Shown here piece by piece: positions 1 through 7,917 of a stretch of DNA of 12,460 nucleotides (position 1 is its first letter; each line of letters starts with the position of its first letter). Source of the stretch: an uncultured Oscillospiraceae bacterium (GTDB taxonomy: Bacteria > Bacillota > Clostridia > Oscillospirales > Oscillospiraceae); assembly GCA_934661735.1 (NCBI GenBank), contig CAKUJN010000060.1, positions 1 to 12,460 of the forward strand, written 5' to 3'. Below the pieces are notes generated by a model. That model was given only the letters and a program-made list of their open reading frames with translations. It was not told the DNA's origin and made no database searches. The position numbers and the translations under genes are program-made.

Positions 1-1
1 G

Positions 2-508
2 ATGAAAAGCCTGTATCTGATCGGCGGAACCATGGGCGTCGGCAAGACGGCAGTCTGTCAGCAGCTGAAGAAAGACTTGTCGGATTGCGTCTTTCTGGAT
101 GGGGACTGGTGCTGGGACGCGAGTCCGTTTCAGGTGACGGACGAGACAAAGGCGATGGTGCTGAGAGATATCCGGTATCTGCTCAACAGCTTTCTGCGCT
201 GTACGGCGTATGAAAATGTTGTGTTCTGCTGGGTCATGGACCGGCAGGAAATCTGGGACGCGATTCTTTCGGGGCTGGATACGGCGGACTGCCGCGTGGT
301 GCGCTGCGCGCTGACGGCAGGAGAGGAAAGCCTTCGCCGGAGACTGGAGCGGGACATCGCGTGTGGCATCCGGACAGCGGACATTGTGGAGCGGAGCATA
401 GAGCGGCTTCCGCTGTATCGCCGGCTGGATGTGCCGTGCCTGGACACCGACGGGAAGCGCGTGGCGGAAATCGCCGCGGAGCTTCGGGCGCTGGCAGAGA
501 AAACGTGA
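2..508 (+). CDS. P-loop nucleotide kinase-like ATPase (AAA_33 type)
   Basis: This 168-residue protein opens with a beta strand followed by a Walker A loop, GTMGVGKT at residues 9-16. A DGDWCW stretch lies near residue 33, where small P-loop kinases place an acidic substrate or Mg-binding segment, and an arginine-rich lid-like helix (SLRRRLERD) follows at about residues 110-118. The length and order fit the small P-loop phosphotransferases of the AAA_33/shikimate-kinase-like group. The substrate cannot be told from sequence; such proteins are usually annotated only as nucleotide kinase or AAA family ATPase. It is probably soluble and cytoplasmic. The ATG lies one base inside the window, so no ribosome binding site can be checked and a longer N-terminus is not formally excluded, although the start directly before the first beta strand is normal for the family. 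A flavodoxin gene follows after about 45 nt on the same strand. Confidence 0.8.
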   Translation: MKSLYLIGGTMGVGKTAVCQQLKKDLSDCVFLDGDWCWDASPFQVTDETKAMVLRDIRYLLNSFLRCTAYENVVFCWVMDRQEIWDAILSGLDTADCRVVRCALTAGEESLRRRLERDIACGIRTADIVERSIERLPLYRRLDVPCLDTDGKRVAEIAAELRALAEKT

Positions 509-553
509 AAACGGCGCAGATGCGCCTGACAAATTGAAATGGAGGAACTGATT

Positions 554-1033
554 ATGGGTAAGAAACTGGTTGCGTATTTTTCCGCTACGGGCACGACTAA
601 AAAGCTTGCGGAAAAGCTGGCCTCGGCCATCGGCGCGGATTTGTTTGAGATTGCGCCAAAGGTGCCGTACACCAGCGCCGACCTTAACTGGACGGACAAG
701 CATTCGCGCAGCACGCTGGAAATGAACGATCCGGCCTCGCGTCCGGAAATCGCGAAAACATTCGGCAGTCTGGATGGCTATGATACCGTTTTCGTCGGAT
801 TCCCCGTCTGGTGGTATGTTGCGCCGACCATTGTCAATACGTTTTTGGAGAGCTGCGATCTGACCGGCATGACGGTTGTCCCGTTTGCCACCTCCGGCGG
901 CAGCCGCATGGGAAAGACCAATGAAAAGCTGGCGCCCAGCTGTGCCGGCGCGCGGCTGGTGGAGGGACGCATGTTCCGTCTGAGCGTCAGTGAGGATGAG
1001 CTGGCCGCGTGGGCGAAGGAGGCGGCGCGCTGA
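554..1033 (+). CDS. Flavodoxin-family protein
   Basis: This 159-residue protein has the flavodoxin fold. The first strand (KLVAYFSATGTT, residues 4-15) carries the FMN-phosphate-binding loop SATGTT. A second strand runs into FVGFPVWWYVAPT, whose aromatic residues normally stack on the flavin, and GSRMG follows the PFATSGG strand. It resembles the single-domain Flavodoxin_4 group often annotated simply as flavodoxin, presumably a cytoplasmic one- or two-electron carrier. An in-frame ATG at 539 would add five residues, but it overlaps the Shine-Dalgarno GGAGG at 541-545. The ATG at 554 sits 8 nt after that site and is preferred. Its partner is unknown; the kinase upstream and the phosphatase-fold protein downstream give no clear pathway. 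Confidence 0.88.
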   Translation: MGKKLVAYFSATGTTKKLAEKLASAIGADLFEIAPKVPYTSADLNWTDKHSRSTLEMNDPASRPEIAKTFGSLDGYDTVFVGFPVWWYVAPTIVNTFLESCDLTGMTVVPFATSGGSRMGKTNEKLAPSCAGARLVEGRMFRLSVSEDELAAWAKEAAR

Positions 1034-1072
1034 GGCGCAGCTGCGATAATCTGTCATAACGGAGGCGGAAAA

Positions 1073-2158
1073 ATGAAAAAGGTACTCAGGGCGATTGGAA
1101 TTGTGTTTCTGGCGCTTGCTGTGATTGTGGCCGGATATGTGGCATATGTGTTTATCGCCTATCACCGCATCGAGGATAATCAGACGCTTTCAGTCACGAC
1201 GGGACAGAAAACCGCCGCCGCGCGGACGGAAACGCCGTATCAGGTCGTGTCATGGAATATCGGCTTCGGCGCGTACGAGGATGACTACGGCTTCTTTATG
1301 GACGGCGGCACTGAGTCCTGGGCGTGGTCAAAGGAGCGGCTGTTGGAGAATCTGGATGAAATCGGCGCGGCAATCCAGTCCATGACGCCGGATATCCTGC
1401 TGCTTCAGGAGGTCGACTTTGATTCGACCAGAACGTACCATGTCGACGAGGCGCTTTTCCTGCGCTGCTACGACGATCTGGATGTGCGGACGGACAGCGT
1501 TTTTGCCGTCAATTATGACTCGCCGTTTCTGTTTTACCCGCTGACGCAGCCACATGGCGCGTCGCGCTCGGGAATGCTGACGGCCTCATCGCTGCATATT
1601 CGCAGCGCGCTGCGCCGCAGCCTGCCGGTGGAGACGGGCTTTACAAAGCTGCTCGATCTGGATCGCTGCTACAGCGTTTCGCGTATTCCGGTTGAAAACG
1701 GAAAAATGCTCTGCCTGTACAATCTGCATCTGTCGGCCTATTCCTCCGATGGGACGATTGCCGACGAGCAGCTGGAGATGCTGCTGGCGGACATGCAGGC
1801 GGAATATGAGGCCGGAAACTATGTGATCGGCGGCGGTGATTTCAACAAGGATCTGCCGGATGGCGGCAGCGAGCAGTATTTCGGTGTTTCCACAGGCGGG
1901 TACACATGGGCACAGCCCATCCGCCGCGACCGGATTGCGCAGACTGCGCTTTCTCTGGTCGCGCCGGTTGACGCACAGTCGCCCGTCGCCTCGTGCCGAA
2001 ATGCCGATGGACCGTATGTCGAGGGACAGCTGCTTCTGACGGTGGATGGCTTCCTGATTTCACCGAATGTGGAGGCCGTGGAGGCGGAGGTGGTTGACCT
2101 TGGCTTTGCGTACTCCGACCACAATCCGGTGCGCATGACCATCCGTCTGCTCGGATAG
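1073..2158 (+). CDS. Membrane-anchored endonuclease/exonuclease/phosphatase family protein
   Basis: This 361-residue protein has one N-terminal hydrophobic segment (about residues 6-29) after a short basic start, so it is probably anchored with its catalytic domain outside the cytoplasm. The rest is an EEP (DNase I-like) domain with its characteristic motifs in order: SWNIG with Asn62, LLQEVD with Glu113, NLHLSA near 217-222, GGGDFN with Asp256 and Asn258, and SDHNPV with Asp349, His350 and Asn351. These provide the metal site and general base of the fold, so it should be an active phosphodiesterase or phosphomonoesterase. The family covers nucleases, sphingomyelinases and inositol phosphatases, and the substrate cannot be chosen from sequence. 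GGAGG at 1061-1065 is 7 nt before the ATG. It is the last gene of the left-hand block before the terminator at 2181-2216. Confidence 0.88.
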   Translation: MKKVLRAIGIVFLALAVIVAGYVAYVFIAYHRIEDNQTLSVTTGQKTAAARTETPYQVVSWNIGFGAYEDDYGFFMDGGTESWAWSKERLLENLDEIGAAIQSMTPDILLLQEVDFDSTRTYHVDEALFLRCYDDLDVRTDSVFAVNYDSPFLFYPLTQPHGASRSGMLTASSLHIRSALRRSLPVETGFTKLLDLDRCYSVSRIPVENGKMLCLYNLHLSAYSSDGTIADEQLEMLLADMQAEYEAGNYVIGGGDFNKDLPDGGSEQYFGVSTGGYTWAQPIRRDRIAQTALSLVAPVDAQSPVASCRNADGPYVEGQLLLTVDGFLISPNVEAVEAEVVDLGFAYSDHNPVRMTIRLLG

Positions 2159-2180
2159 TGCGCACGACAGCGGAAAATGC

Positions 2181-2216
2181 AAGCGCCCCGCCTGCCATCT
2201 GGCAGGCGGGGCGCTT
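2181..2216. terminator. Strong hairpin terminator between convergent genes
   Basis: A perfect 16-bp inverted repeat (AAGCGCCCCGCCTGCC, loop ATCT, then its complement) starts 22 nt after the stop of the phosphatase-fold gene and lies 21 nt before the end of the leftward glycoside hydrolase gene. There is no long T-run on either strand, only TTATATACTT on the plus side, but the AAGCG...CGCTT ends and the position between converging genes point to a bidirectional terminator. Confidence 0.85.
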
Positions 2217-2237
2217 ATATACTTGTGTGCGTATGGA

Positions 2238-3275
2238 TTACTGGGAATCCAGCAGGGGACGGAGCACCGAGCACTGCTCAAAGCGCGTGTCGCGCGAGGC
2301 AGTCAGAAAGACCAGCTGCGCGCTGGTGTCGGCCAGCGTACCGTCCATGCTGTCGACCAGATCCATAACGGCGGAGGGATCGTCGGTTGTGACATACATG
2401 CGCGTGGCGTATTTGGCCACAGCGGGGGAGTCGGAGCCGAAGCTGACGCCGATGTCATAGCCGTAAAGGCTGTCGGAGATGTTCAGCGCCGCGTCCAGCA
2501 CGGCATCCTCACGGGTGATCTCCGTGCTCCACTTGATGCGGTCGGAGGCGGGAACATAGAAGCCGTCGAACAGCACCTCGTCAAAGCCGCGCTGGCTCAA
2601 TTCAATGGCGATGGACACCAGATAGCCCTGCACGGCGTTTTTGTACGGGTTCAGCCAGTAGCAGTTGTTATCATCCGTCCAGAGCGCTCCGGTAAACAGC
2701 GGGAGTGCGTCCTCCTGATGCTTCAGCGCGTATTCGGGGTCGCAGAACGCCGGAACGCGCGCAATGACAGTCAGTCCGTCCTTCGCCGTCAGCTTTTCAA
2801 TCAGCCGGTCCACGGCCGCGATATCCGTATCGGCGGTTTCTGCGCCGGCAAGCTCGGTGGAGTAATAGTAAAAGCCGAAGATGCTTTTCGCGTCGATCAT
2901 GACGGCGGTCGTTTCGGAGTCCAGCGCGTCCACCGCGTCCAGAACGGCGTTCAGATCCCGCGCCATCATGGCGCTGGTGATATACACGCCGTTGAGCTGC
3001 CGGAGCGAGGTGGTGTCGCTCTCACCGTCGGCGGGCGTGTTGTCCAGAATGGTTTCAAACGGGAATTCTGCCGGATCGACCGGCTGCGGGTCAATATCCG
3101 TCCGTGTGAGCTTCTGCTCATAGTCCAGCTTCGCGCCCTCGGGCGTATAGGTGACGTAGCGCTCAAGATAGATGACACGGCACACGATCAGCGCTGCCAG
3201 AGCCAGAACCACCGCCGCCGCGATCCACAGAGCGCGGCGGAGCGCACGCTTGTTGCGATAGGAAAAAATACGCAA
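2238..3275 (-). CDS. Membrane-anchored putative glycoside hydrolase (DUF4015/GHL13-like)
   Basis: This 345-residue protein has a basic N-terminus and one membrane segment (about residues 14-36), and the rest is predicted to lie outside the membrane. The soluble part has TIM-barrel features of the putative glycosyl hydrolase domain family DUF4015: NGVYITSAMM near 95-104, VMIDAK near 125, VIARVPAF, WLNPYK near 207, and FDEVLFDGFYVP near 231-242. Acidic residues after the last strands are the likely catalytic or ligand positions by family analogy; the sugar substrate is unknown. An ORF can be extended to a TTG at 3323 inside prmA, but the TTG at 3275 is preferred. It lies 8 nt after AGGAGG (3284-3289, - strand), a site located just beyond the prmA stop. 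The two genes are therefore almost certainly cotranscribed. Confidence 0.8.
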   Translation of the reverse strand: MRIFSYRNKRALRRALWIAAAVVLALAALIVCRVIYLERYVTYTPEGAKLDYEQKLTRTDIDPQPVDPAEFPFETILDNTPADGESDTTSLRQLNGVYITSAMMARDLNAVLDAVDALDSETTAVMIDAKSIFGFYYYSTELAGAETADTDIAAVDRLIEKLTAKDGLTVIARVPAFCDPEYALKHQEDALPLFTGALWTDDNNCYWLNPYKNAVQGYLVSIAIELSQRGFDEVLFDGFYVPASDRIKWSTEITREDAVLDAALNISDSLYGYDIGVSFGSDSPAVAKYATRMYVTTDDPSAVMDLVDSMDGTLADTSAQLVFLTASRDTRFEQCSVLRPLLDSQ

Positions 3276-3289
3276 ACGCAGGGCCTCCT

Positions 3290-4261
3290 TTACGCGTTTC
3301 GGCGCGCGGTGACGCGCCGCCAATCTTCCTGCGCGCCGGTGGAGACGATGGTGAGTCCGGCGGCCTCAATGGCGTGTGTGACCTCGTCCAGACGCTTATC
3401 CAGAATGCCGGAGCAGATGAATACACCGCGCTTTTTCAGAAAATGCGGCACGACCGGCGCGAGCGGAATGATTACGTCGGCGACGATGTTGGCAAGAACT
3501 ACGTCATAATCCGTGCCGAGCCGGTCCATCATCGCACTGTCGCCGATGACGTCGCCGGTGACGGCGGTAAAGCGGTCGGCGTGCAGGTCGTTTATGGCGG
3601 CATTTTCACGAGCGATATCCTCGGCCTTCGGGTCGATGTCCACGCCGGCAGCGGTTTTTGCACCGAGAAGCAGCGCGGTGATTGACAGAATGCCGCTTCC
3701 GCTTCCAAGGTCCAGCACGCGCTCGCCGCCGCGGATATAATGCTCGAGCTCGCACATGCACATCTGCGTCGAGGCGTGCGCGCCGGTACCGAAGATCATC
3801 CCAGGGTCCAGCAGAACGGGAATGCGGCCCTCTGGATTTTCCGGAGAAAGCCACTGCGGCACGACCAGCAGGCGGCTGCCGACGGCAAGCGGCTGATAGT
3901 ACTGCTTCCAGTTGTTTTCCCAGTCCTCGTCGCGCACGTCCGCCAGCTCGACGGCAAGCGTGCCGAAGTCAACAGACGGATACCGCGCGCGCAGCGCGGC
4001 GAGCTGGTCGCGAAGAAAGCTGACCGTCTCCGGAACGGACGGGCCGCTTTCCAGATACAGCCGGATCTGGGAAAGACCGGACATCTGCTGTTCCAGCGCC
4101 TCGTCCACATAGTCCCAGTACTGGCGGTTCTGCTCGAGAAACTCGTGAAAGTCCTCCTGATCGTCGATGATAAAGCTGTCAAAGCCAAGAACCGTCAGCT
4201 GGTCCGCGACCAGATCGATTGCGCCGGAGCGGGTCTTGACGGTAAGCTGTGTCCATTCCAT
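3290..4261 (-). CDS. prmA: Ribosomal protein L11 methyltransferase
   Basis: PrmA uses S-adenosylmethionine to trimethylate ribosomal protein L11 in the cytoplasm. The 323-residue length is normal. The N-terminal part (to about residue 100) matches the L11-binding domain position. The linker motif LDPGMIFGTGAHASTQ at 151-166 is typical of PrmA, the SAM loop DLGSGSGIL is at 184-192, the acidic end of strand two is VDID near 207-210, and LANIVADVI at 256-264 holds the NI motif of the active site. The ATG follows AGGAGG (4269-4274, - strand) by 7 nt and a promoter at 4288-4316. The glycoside hydrolase gene starts 14 nt after the stop. In many Firmicutes prmA lies near dnaJ and rsmE; neither is present here. 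Confidence 0.96.
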   Translation of the reverse strand: MEWTQLTVKTRSGAIDLVADQLTVLGFDSFIIDDQEDFHEFLEQNRQYWDYVDEALEQQMSGLSQIRLYLESGPSVPETVSFLRDQLAALRARYPSVDFGTLAVELADVRDEDWENNWKQYYQPLAVGSRLLVVPQWLSPENPEGRIPVLLDPGMIFGTGAHASTQMCMCELEHYIRGGERVLDLGSGSGILSITALLLGAKTAAGVDIDPKAEDIARENAAINDLHADRFTAVTGDVIGDSAMMDRLGTDYDVVLANIVADVIIPLAPVVPHFLKKRGVFICSGILDKRLDEVTHAIEAAGLTIVSTGAQEDWRRVTARRNA

Positions 4262-4287
4262 GGAAAAACCTCCTGTTCAGTCCTTAT

Positions 4288-4316
4288 ATTTTACATGAAT
4301 GCGGGGAGAATGACAA
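4288..4316 (-). promoter_or_regulatory. Sigma-A type promoter for prmA
   Basis: On the minus strand TTGTCA (4311-4316) and TAAAAT (4288-4293) are separated by exactly 17 nt. The predicted start would leave a short leader of about 20 nt before the prmA ATG. It is back to back with the rightward ymfF promoter. Confidence 0.7.
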
Positions 4317-4323
4317 GTCGTAT

Positions 4324-4352
4324 TTTACTTTTTGGGAACAATGGAGTATAAT
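4324..4352 (+). promoter_or_regulatory. Sigma-A type promoter for ymfF-ymfH-lgt
   Basis: TTTACT (4324-4329), a 17-nt spacer and a perfect TATAAT (4347-4352) lie 43 nt before the chosen ymfF ATG. The -35 boxes of this promoter and of the leftward prmA promoter are only 7 bp apart. Confidence 0.75.
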
Positions 4353-4394
4353 ACCTCCGTAATCCCATCTTGTTGTACTGAAAAGGGAGCGAGT

Positions 4395-5657
4395 ATGAAC
4401 AATCGTTTTGAGATTCTGCCGGAGGTGTACCTCACGGCGGTGCAGACCGACAAATTCAAGACCGGCTGCTTCAGCGTCAATTTTCTGCGCCCCATGCGCA
4501 GAAGCGAGGCGGCGGCAAACACGCTGATCCCCAGTGTTCTGCTGCGCGCAAGCGAGCGCTACCCCTCCATTCGGGCGATTTCTGCGCAGCTGGACGAGTT
4601 GTACGGCGCAAGCATGGGCACGCTGGTGCGGAAAAAGGGCGAGGTGCAGCTGGCAGGCTTCTTTGCCGATTATATTGAGGACGAGCTGGCCGGTGAACCG
4701 GTGTTTCATAAAATGTGCGGGTTTGTCACGGAAATTCTGCTGCATCCGCTGACGCGGAACGGCGCGTTTGCAGAGGAAATTGTGGCGGGCGAGAAGCTGA
4801 ACCTGCAAAATGCCATGGAGGCGCGGATCAACGACAAGCGCAGCTATGCCGTGACACAGCTGCTGCGTACAATGTGTGCCGGCGAGGACTATGGCATTCC
4901 GCGCGTGGGTGATCCTGAGGATCTGGCGGCAATCGACGAAAAAACGCTTTACGAGCAGTACCGCGAGCTGCTGACAAACAGCCAGGTCGAGCTGTTTTAC
5001 ATGGGCAGACGCACGCCGGACGAGGCGGCGGCAGAACTGCGGGCCATGCTGGCGGAGCTTCCGCGCGGAAAAGCCGTCCACACGGGAACGCAGGTTGTCC
5101 GCTCCGCGGAGCGGACGCATGAGCAGATTGAAACGCTGGATGTGACGCAGGGAAAGCTTGCAATGGGCTTCCGGACGGACTGTACGGTCCGCGATCCGGA
5201 ATATCCGGCGCTTTTGATGATGAACGCCATTTTCGGCGGGAGCGTCACCAGCAAGCTGTTTGCCACGGTGCGCGAGGAGATGGGCCTCTGTTATTACGCA
5301 AGCTCGTCAATCGAGAAGTTCAAGGGCGTCATGATCGTATCCTCCGGCGTCGAGTGCGAGCAGCTTGAGACGGCAAAGGATGAGATCCTGCGCCAGCTGG
5401 ACGAATGCCGCCGCGGCAGAATTTCGGATTATGAATTTTCCTCGGCCAGACGCTATATTCTGTCCGAGCTGAAGTCCGGCATGGACAGCCCAGGGAGGTT
5501 GGATGATTTTTACATGGGACAGGTTGTCGCAGGTCTGGACGGAACGATGGAGGACCTTGCCGAGCGCATCCGTGCCGTTGCGCCGGAGCAGGTTGCAGAG
5601 GCGGCACGGCGCGTGACGCTGGATACGGTGTATTATCTGAAAGGAGCCGGAAAATGA
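4395..5657 (+). CDS. ymfF: M16-family peptidase-like protein YmfF (non-catalytic partner)
   Basis: This 420-residue protein has the two-domain M16 (insulinase-like) layout. It lacks the zinc motif HxxEH: the matching N-terminal region (about residues 30-75) reads LRPMRRSEAAANTL and later LDELYGASM. It is paired with a motif-bearing M16 protein translated just after it. That pairing is what B. subtilis YmfF and YmfH show; in current annotation they are linked to the 5-aminopentanol modification of elongation factor P. I infer a YmfF/YmfH heterodimer here. A longer ORF starts at 4332, but that codon lies before the TATAAT of the promoter, so the ATG at 4395 is used, 6-7 nt after AAAAGGGAG. The stop overlaps the ymfH start by 4 nt (ATGA), indicating translational coupling. 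Confidence 0.87.
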   Translation: MNNRFEILPEVYLTAVQTDKFKTGCFSVNFLRPMRRSEAAANTLIPSVLLRASERYPSIRAISAQLDELYGASMGTLVRKKGEVQLAGFFADYIEDELAGEPVFHKMCGFVTEILLHPLTRNGAFAEEIVAGEKLNLQNAMEARINDKRSYAVTQLLRTMCAGEDYGIPRVGDPEDLAAIDEKTLYEQYRELLTNSQVELFYMGRRTPDEAAAELRAMLAELPRGKAVHTGTQVVRSAERTHEQIETLDVTQGKLAMGFRTDCTVRDPEYPALLMMNAIFGGSVTSKLFATVREEMGLCYYASSSIEKFKGVMIVSSGVECEQLETAKDEILRQLDECRRGRISDYEFSSARRYILSELKSGMDSPGRLDDFYMGQVVAGLDGTMEDLAERIRAVAPEQVAEAARRVTLDTVYYLKGAGK

Positions 5658-6931
5658 ACGTAAAGAAATTTCCGGAGCTGGGTGAGCAGTATTTTGAGCA
5701 GCGGCTGGACAACGGCCTGCTGGTGCGCGTAATCCCGCGCGCGGGCTTTGCGCGGAAGCTGGCGTTTCTTGCCGCGGATTTCGGTTCGGTTGACATGCGC
5801 TTCACACTGGACGGCAGGGCCGTTCAGGTGCCCGCCGGAACAGCGCACTATCTGGAGCATAAAATGTTTGATCTTCCGGATGGCAGCGCAATGGAGGAAT
5901 TCGCAAAATACGGCGGGAGCAACAACGCCTTTACCAACTATACAATGACGGCGTATTACGTCGAATGCACAGACTGCTTTGAGGATAATCTGCGAACGCT
6001 GCTGAAGATGGTGACAACGCCATACTTTACCGCACAGAGCGTGGAAAAGGAGCGCGGCATTATTGCGCAGGAAATCCGGATGTACGATGACAGCGCGGAC
6101 TCGGCGGTATTTGAGGCGCTGTTTGCCGCCATGTACCGCGAGCATCCGGCGCGTGTGCCGATTGCGGGGAGCGTGGAGTCGATTGCGGATATCACAGCCG
6201 AGACGCTGTATGACTGCCATCGGGCGTTTTATCACCCAGGAAATATGATCCTTTGCGTGATGGGGGATGTGCAGCCGGAGGAGGTTGTCCGCATGGCGGC
6301 GGCGTATACGCCCGCAGAGAGCGGGAACGCGGCGGCACGGGACTATGGCGCGCCGGAGACGATGCAGATACCGCAGCCGCGGACAGAAAAGCGCATGGAG
6401 GTCTCCATGCCGACATTTGCCATCGGCTTCAAATGCCAGCCTGCAGACACGCCGGAAAAGGCAGCAGTTCAGGAACTGACAGGGGAGTTGGCAGCGGAAA
6501 TACTGGTCGGAGAATCATCCGCGCTGTACCAGCGGCTGTATGAGCAGAATATCATCGACTCCGATTTTTCGGCCGATTATGAGTATATGCGCGGCATGTG
6601 CCTGCTGGAGGCTTCCGGCGACAGCGACGAGCCGGAGCGTGTGCTGGATGAGCTGCTGCGCGAGGCGGCGCGCATTGCCCGCGAGGGTGTGGACGAGGTA
6701 CAGCTCCGGCGGCTGAAAAAATCGATGCTCGGACGTCGGACGCGCGCACTGGACAGCTTTGAGAGCACCTGCTACCGCATGAGCGCGTATTATTTTGAGG
6801 GCATCGAGTATCTGGACTATCCGGCGCTGTTCAGACGCGTCGGTGCGGAGGATGTGCAGCGCTTCCTGCGGGAAAACATCATTCCCGAGCGTGCGGCAAT
6901 CTCCATCATCTATCCAAAGGAAGAAACGTAA
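5654..6931 (+). CDS. ymfH: M16-family zinc metallopeptidase YmfH
   Basis: This 425-residue M16 peptidase has an intact zinc site: HYLEH at residues 65-69 (His65 and His69 ligands, Glu68 general base) and the third ligand region EKERGIIAQE, with Glu140 about 71 residues downstream as expected. YGGSNNAFTNYTMTAYY at 86-102 is the usual conserved stretch after the motif. It would form the active half of a pair with YmfF. The annotated role in Firmicutes is in EF-P modification, although the reductase gene ymfI that accompanies the pair in B. subtilis is not next to it here. GGAG at 5643-5646 precedes the ATG that overlaps the ymfF stop. The lgt gene begins 14 nt after its own stop. Confidence 0.9.
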   Translation: MNVKKFPELGEQYFEQRLDNGLLVRVIPRAGFARKLAFLAADFGSVDMRFTLDGRAVQVPAGTAHYLEHKMFDLPDGSAMEEFAKYGGSNNAFTNYTMTAYYVECTDCFEDNLRTLLKMVTTPYFTAQSVEKERGIIAQEIRMYDDSADSAVFEALFAAMYREHPARVPIAGSVESIADITAETLYDCHRAFYHPGNMILCVMGDVQPEEVVRMAAAYTPAESGNAAARDYGAPETMQIPQPRTEKRMEVSMPTFAIGFKCQPADTPEKAAVQELTGELAAEILVGESSALYQRLYEQNIIDSDFSADYEYMRGMCLLEASGDSDEPERVLDELLREAARIAREGVDEVQLRRLKKSMLGRRTRALDSFESTCYRMSAYYFEGIEYLDYPALFRRVGAEDVQRFLRENIIPERAAISIIYPKEET

Positions 6932-6945
6932 GGAGGCTTGAAAAC

Positions 6946-7824
6946 ATGTTCCTGGCATCTCCGATTACATTCCCGAATCTGGGCATTTCGGTCAATCCCG
7001 ATCCGGTTGCCTTTACGGTGTTCGGAAAGGATATCTACTGGTACGGCATTATCATCGCCTGCGGCTTTGTGCTGGCGGCGATCTACATGATGCGCCGCGC
7101 AAAGGCTTTTGGCATTACTGACGACGATGTGCTGGATATGCTTTTGTGGGCGGTGCCCGTCGGCATTGTCTGCGCGCGCGCGTATTACTGCATTTTCTAT
7201 TGGGATCTGTTTCGGGACAATCCGGTTTCCGTTCTGTATATCTGGGAGGGCGGACTGGCCATTTACGGCGGCGTGATCGGCGGCGCACTGACACTGCTGA
7301 TTGTGGCAAAGGTAAAAAAGCTTCCTGCGCCGGTTTTGCTGGACGTGGCGGCGCTGGGCGCCATCATCGGGCAGTTCTGCGGCCGCTGGGGCAACTTCAT
7401 GAACCGCGAGGCGCACGGCGCGGTGACGGACTCGTTTTTGAAAATGGGCCTTCAGAACGCGGCGGGAGAAGTGATCTATTACCATCCGACGTTCCTGTAT
7501 GAGTCGGTATGGAATCTGATCGGCTTCATCGGCCTGCATTTTTACGTCAGGCGCCGGAGATTTGACGGTGAGATTTTTGTGCTGTACATGACGTGGTACG
7601 GCCTCGGCAGAGTCTGGATCGAGGGCCTGCGCACTGACAGTCTCTACCTGTTCTCCACCGGTATCCGTGTCAGCCAACTCCTGGCGGGCGTGTTCTTCGC
7701 GGCCGGTATGGCAATCCTGCTGACGGTCTATCTGAAAAGGAAGCCGACAGCGGACGAACTTTATGTCAACCGGAAAGCGCGCGCGGAAGCGGCACAGCCA
7801 GAACCGGAAAACGACAAAATGTAA
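6946..7824 (+). CDS. lgt: Prolipoprotein diacylglyceryl transferase
   Basis: Lgt moves the diacylglyceryl group of phosphatidylglycerol to the lipobox cysteine of prolipoproteins at the cytoplasmic membrane. The 292-residue protein has multiple hydrophobic segments and the family motifs: YWYGIIIACGF near 31-41, the signature GQFCGRWGNFMNREAHG at 142-158, HPTFLYES at 180-187, and GLGRVWIEGLRTDS toward the C-terminus. The tail after about residue 265 is short, charged and cytoplasmic in appearance. AGGAGG at 6931-6936, which begins on the last base of the ymfH stop, gives a 9-nt spacing to the ATG. It is the third gene of the ymfF-ymfH-lgt unit; lgt is not the usual neighbour of this pair in B. 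subtilis. Confidence 0.96.
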   Translation: MFLASPITFPNLGISVNPDPVAFTVFGKDIYWYGIIIACGFVLAAIYMMRRAKAFGITDDDVLDMLLWAVPVGIVCARAYYCIFYWDLFRDNPVSVLYIWEGGLAIYGGVIGGALTLLIVAKVKKLPAPVLLDVAALGAIIGQFCGRWGNFMNREAHGAVTDSFLKMGLQNAAGEVIYYHPTFLYESVWNLIGFIGLHFYVRRRRFDGEIFVLYMTWYGLGRVWIEGLRTDSLYLFSTGIRVSQLLAGVFFAAGMAILLTVYLKRKPTADELYVNRKARAEAAQPEPENDKM

Positions 7825-7871
7825 ACTTTTTATAAAAAGCGGGCCGAGAGTATTCCATAATCCTGCGGGGA

Positions 7872-7880
7872 TGCTATAAT
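7872..7880 (+). promoter_or_regulatory. Extended -10 promoter
   Basis: TGCTATAAT gives a perfect -10 hexamer (7875-7880) with the TGn extension. The -35 region (ATTCCA, 7852-7857) is poor. The A/T palindrome CTTTTTATAAAAAG at 7826-7839 lies where an UP element would be. An in-frame ATG at 7879 lies inside this -10 box, which is why the start at 7918 is preferred for the next gene. Confidence 0.7.
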
Positions 7881-7917
7881 GAATGAAAATCATGCCAAAC
7901 TGAAAGGGGCTTTATCT

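Noticed and set aside
2223..3509. Long plus-strand frame opposite the glycoside hydrolase and prmA
   Set aside because: It starts without a ribosome binding site and its product is a low-similarity, His/Arg/Gly/Val-rich mirror of two well-supported minus-strand genes. The same applies to the minus-strand frames opposite ymfF, ymfH and lgt.
7826..7839. CTTTTTATAAAAAG as a terminator for lgt
   Set aside because: A/T-only stem with no following T-run on the plus strand; it fits better as an A/T-rich upstream element of the promoter at 7872-7880.
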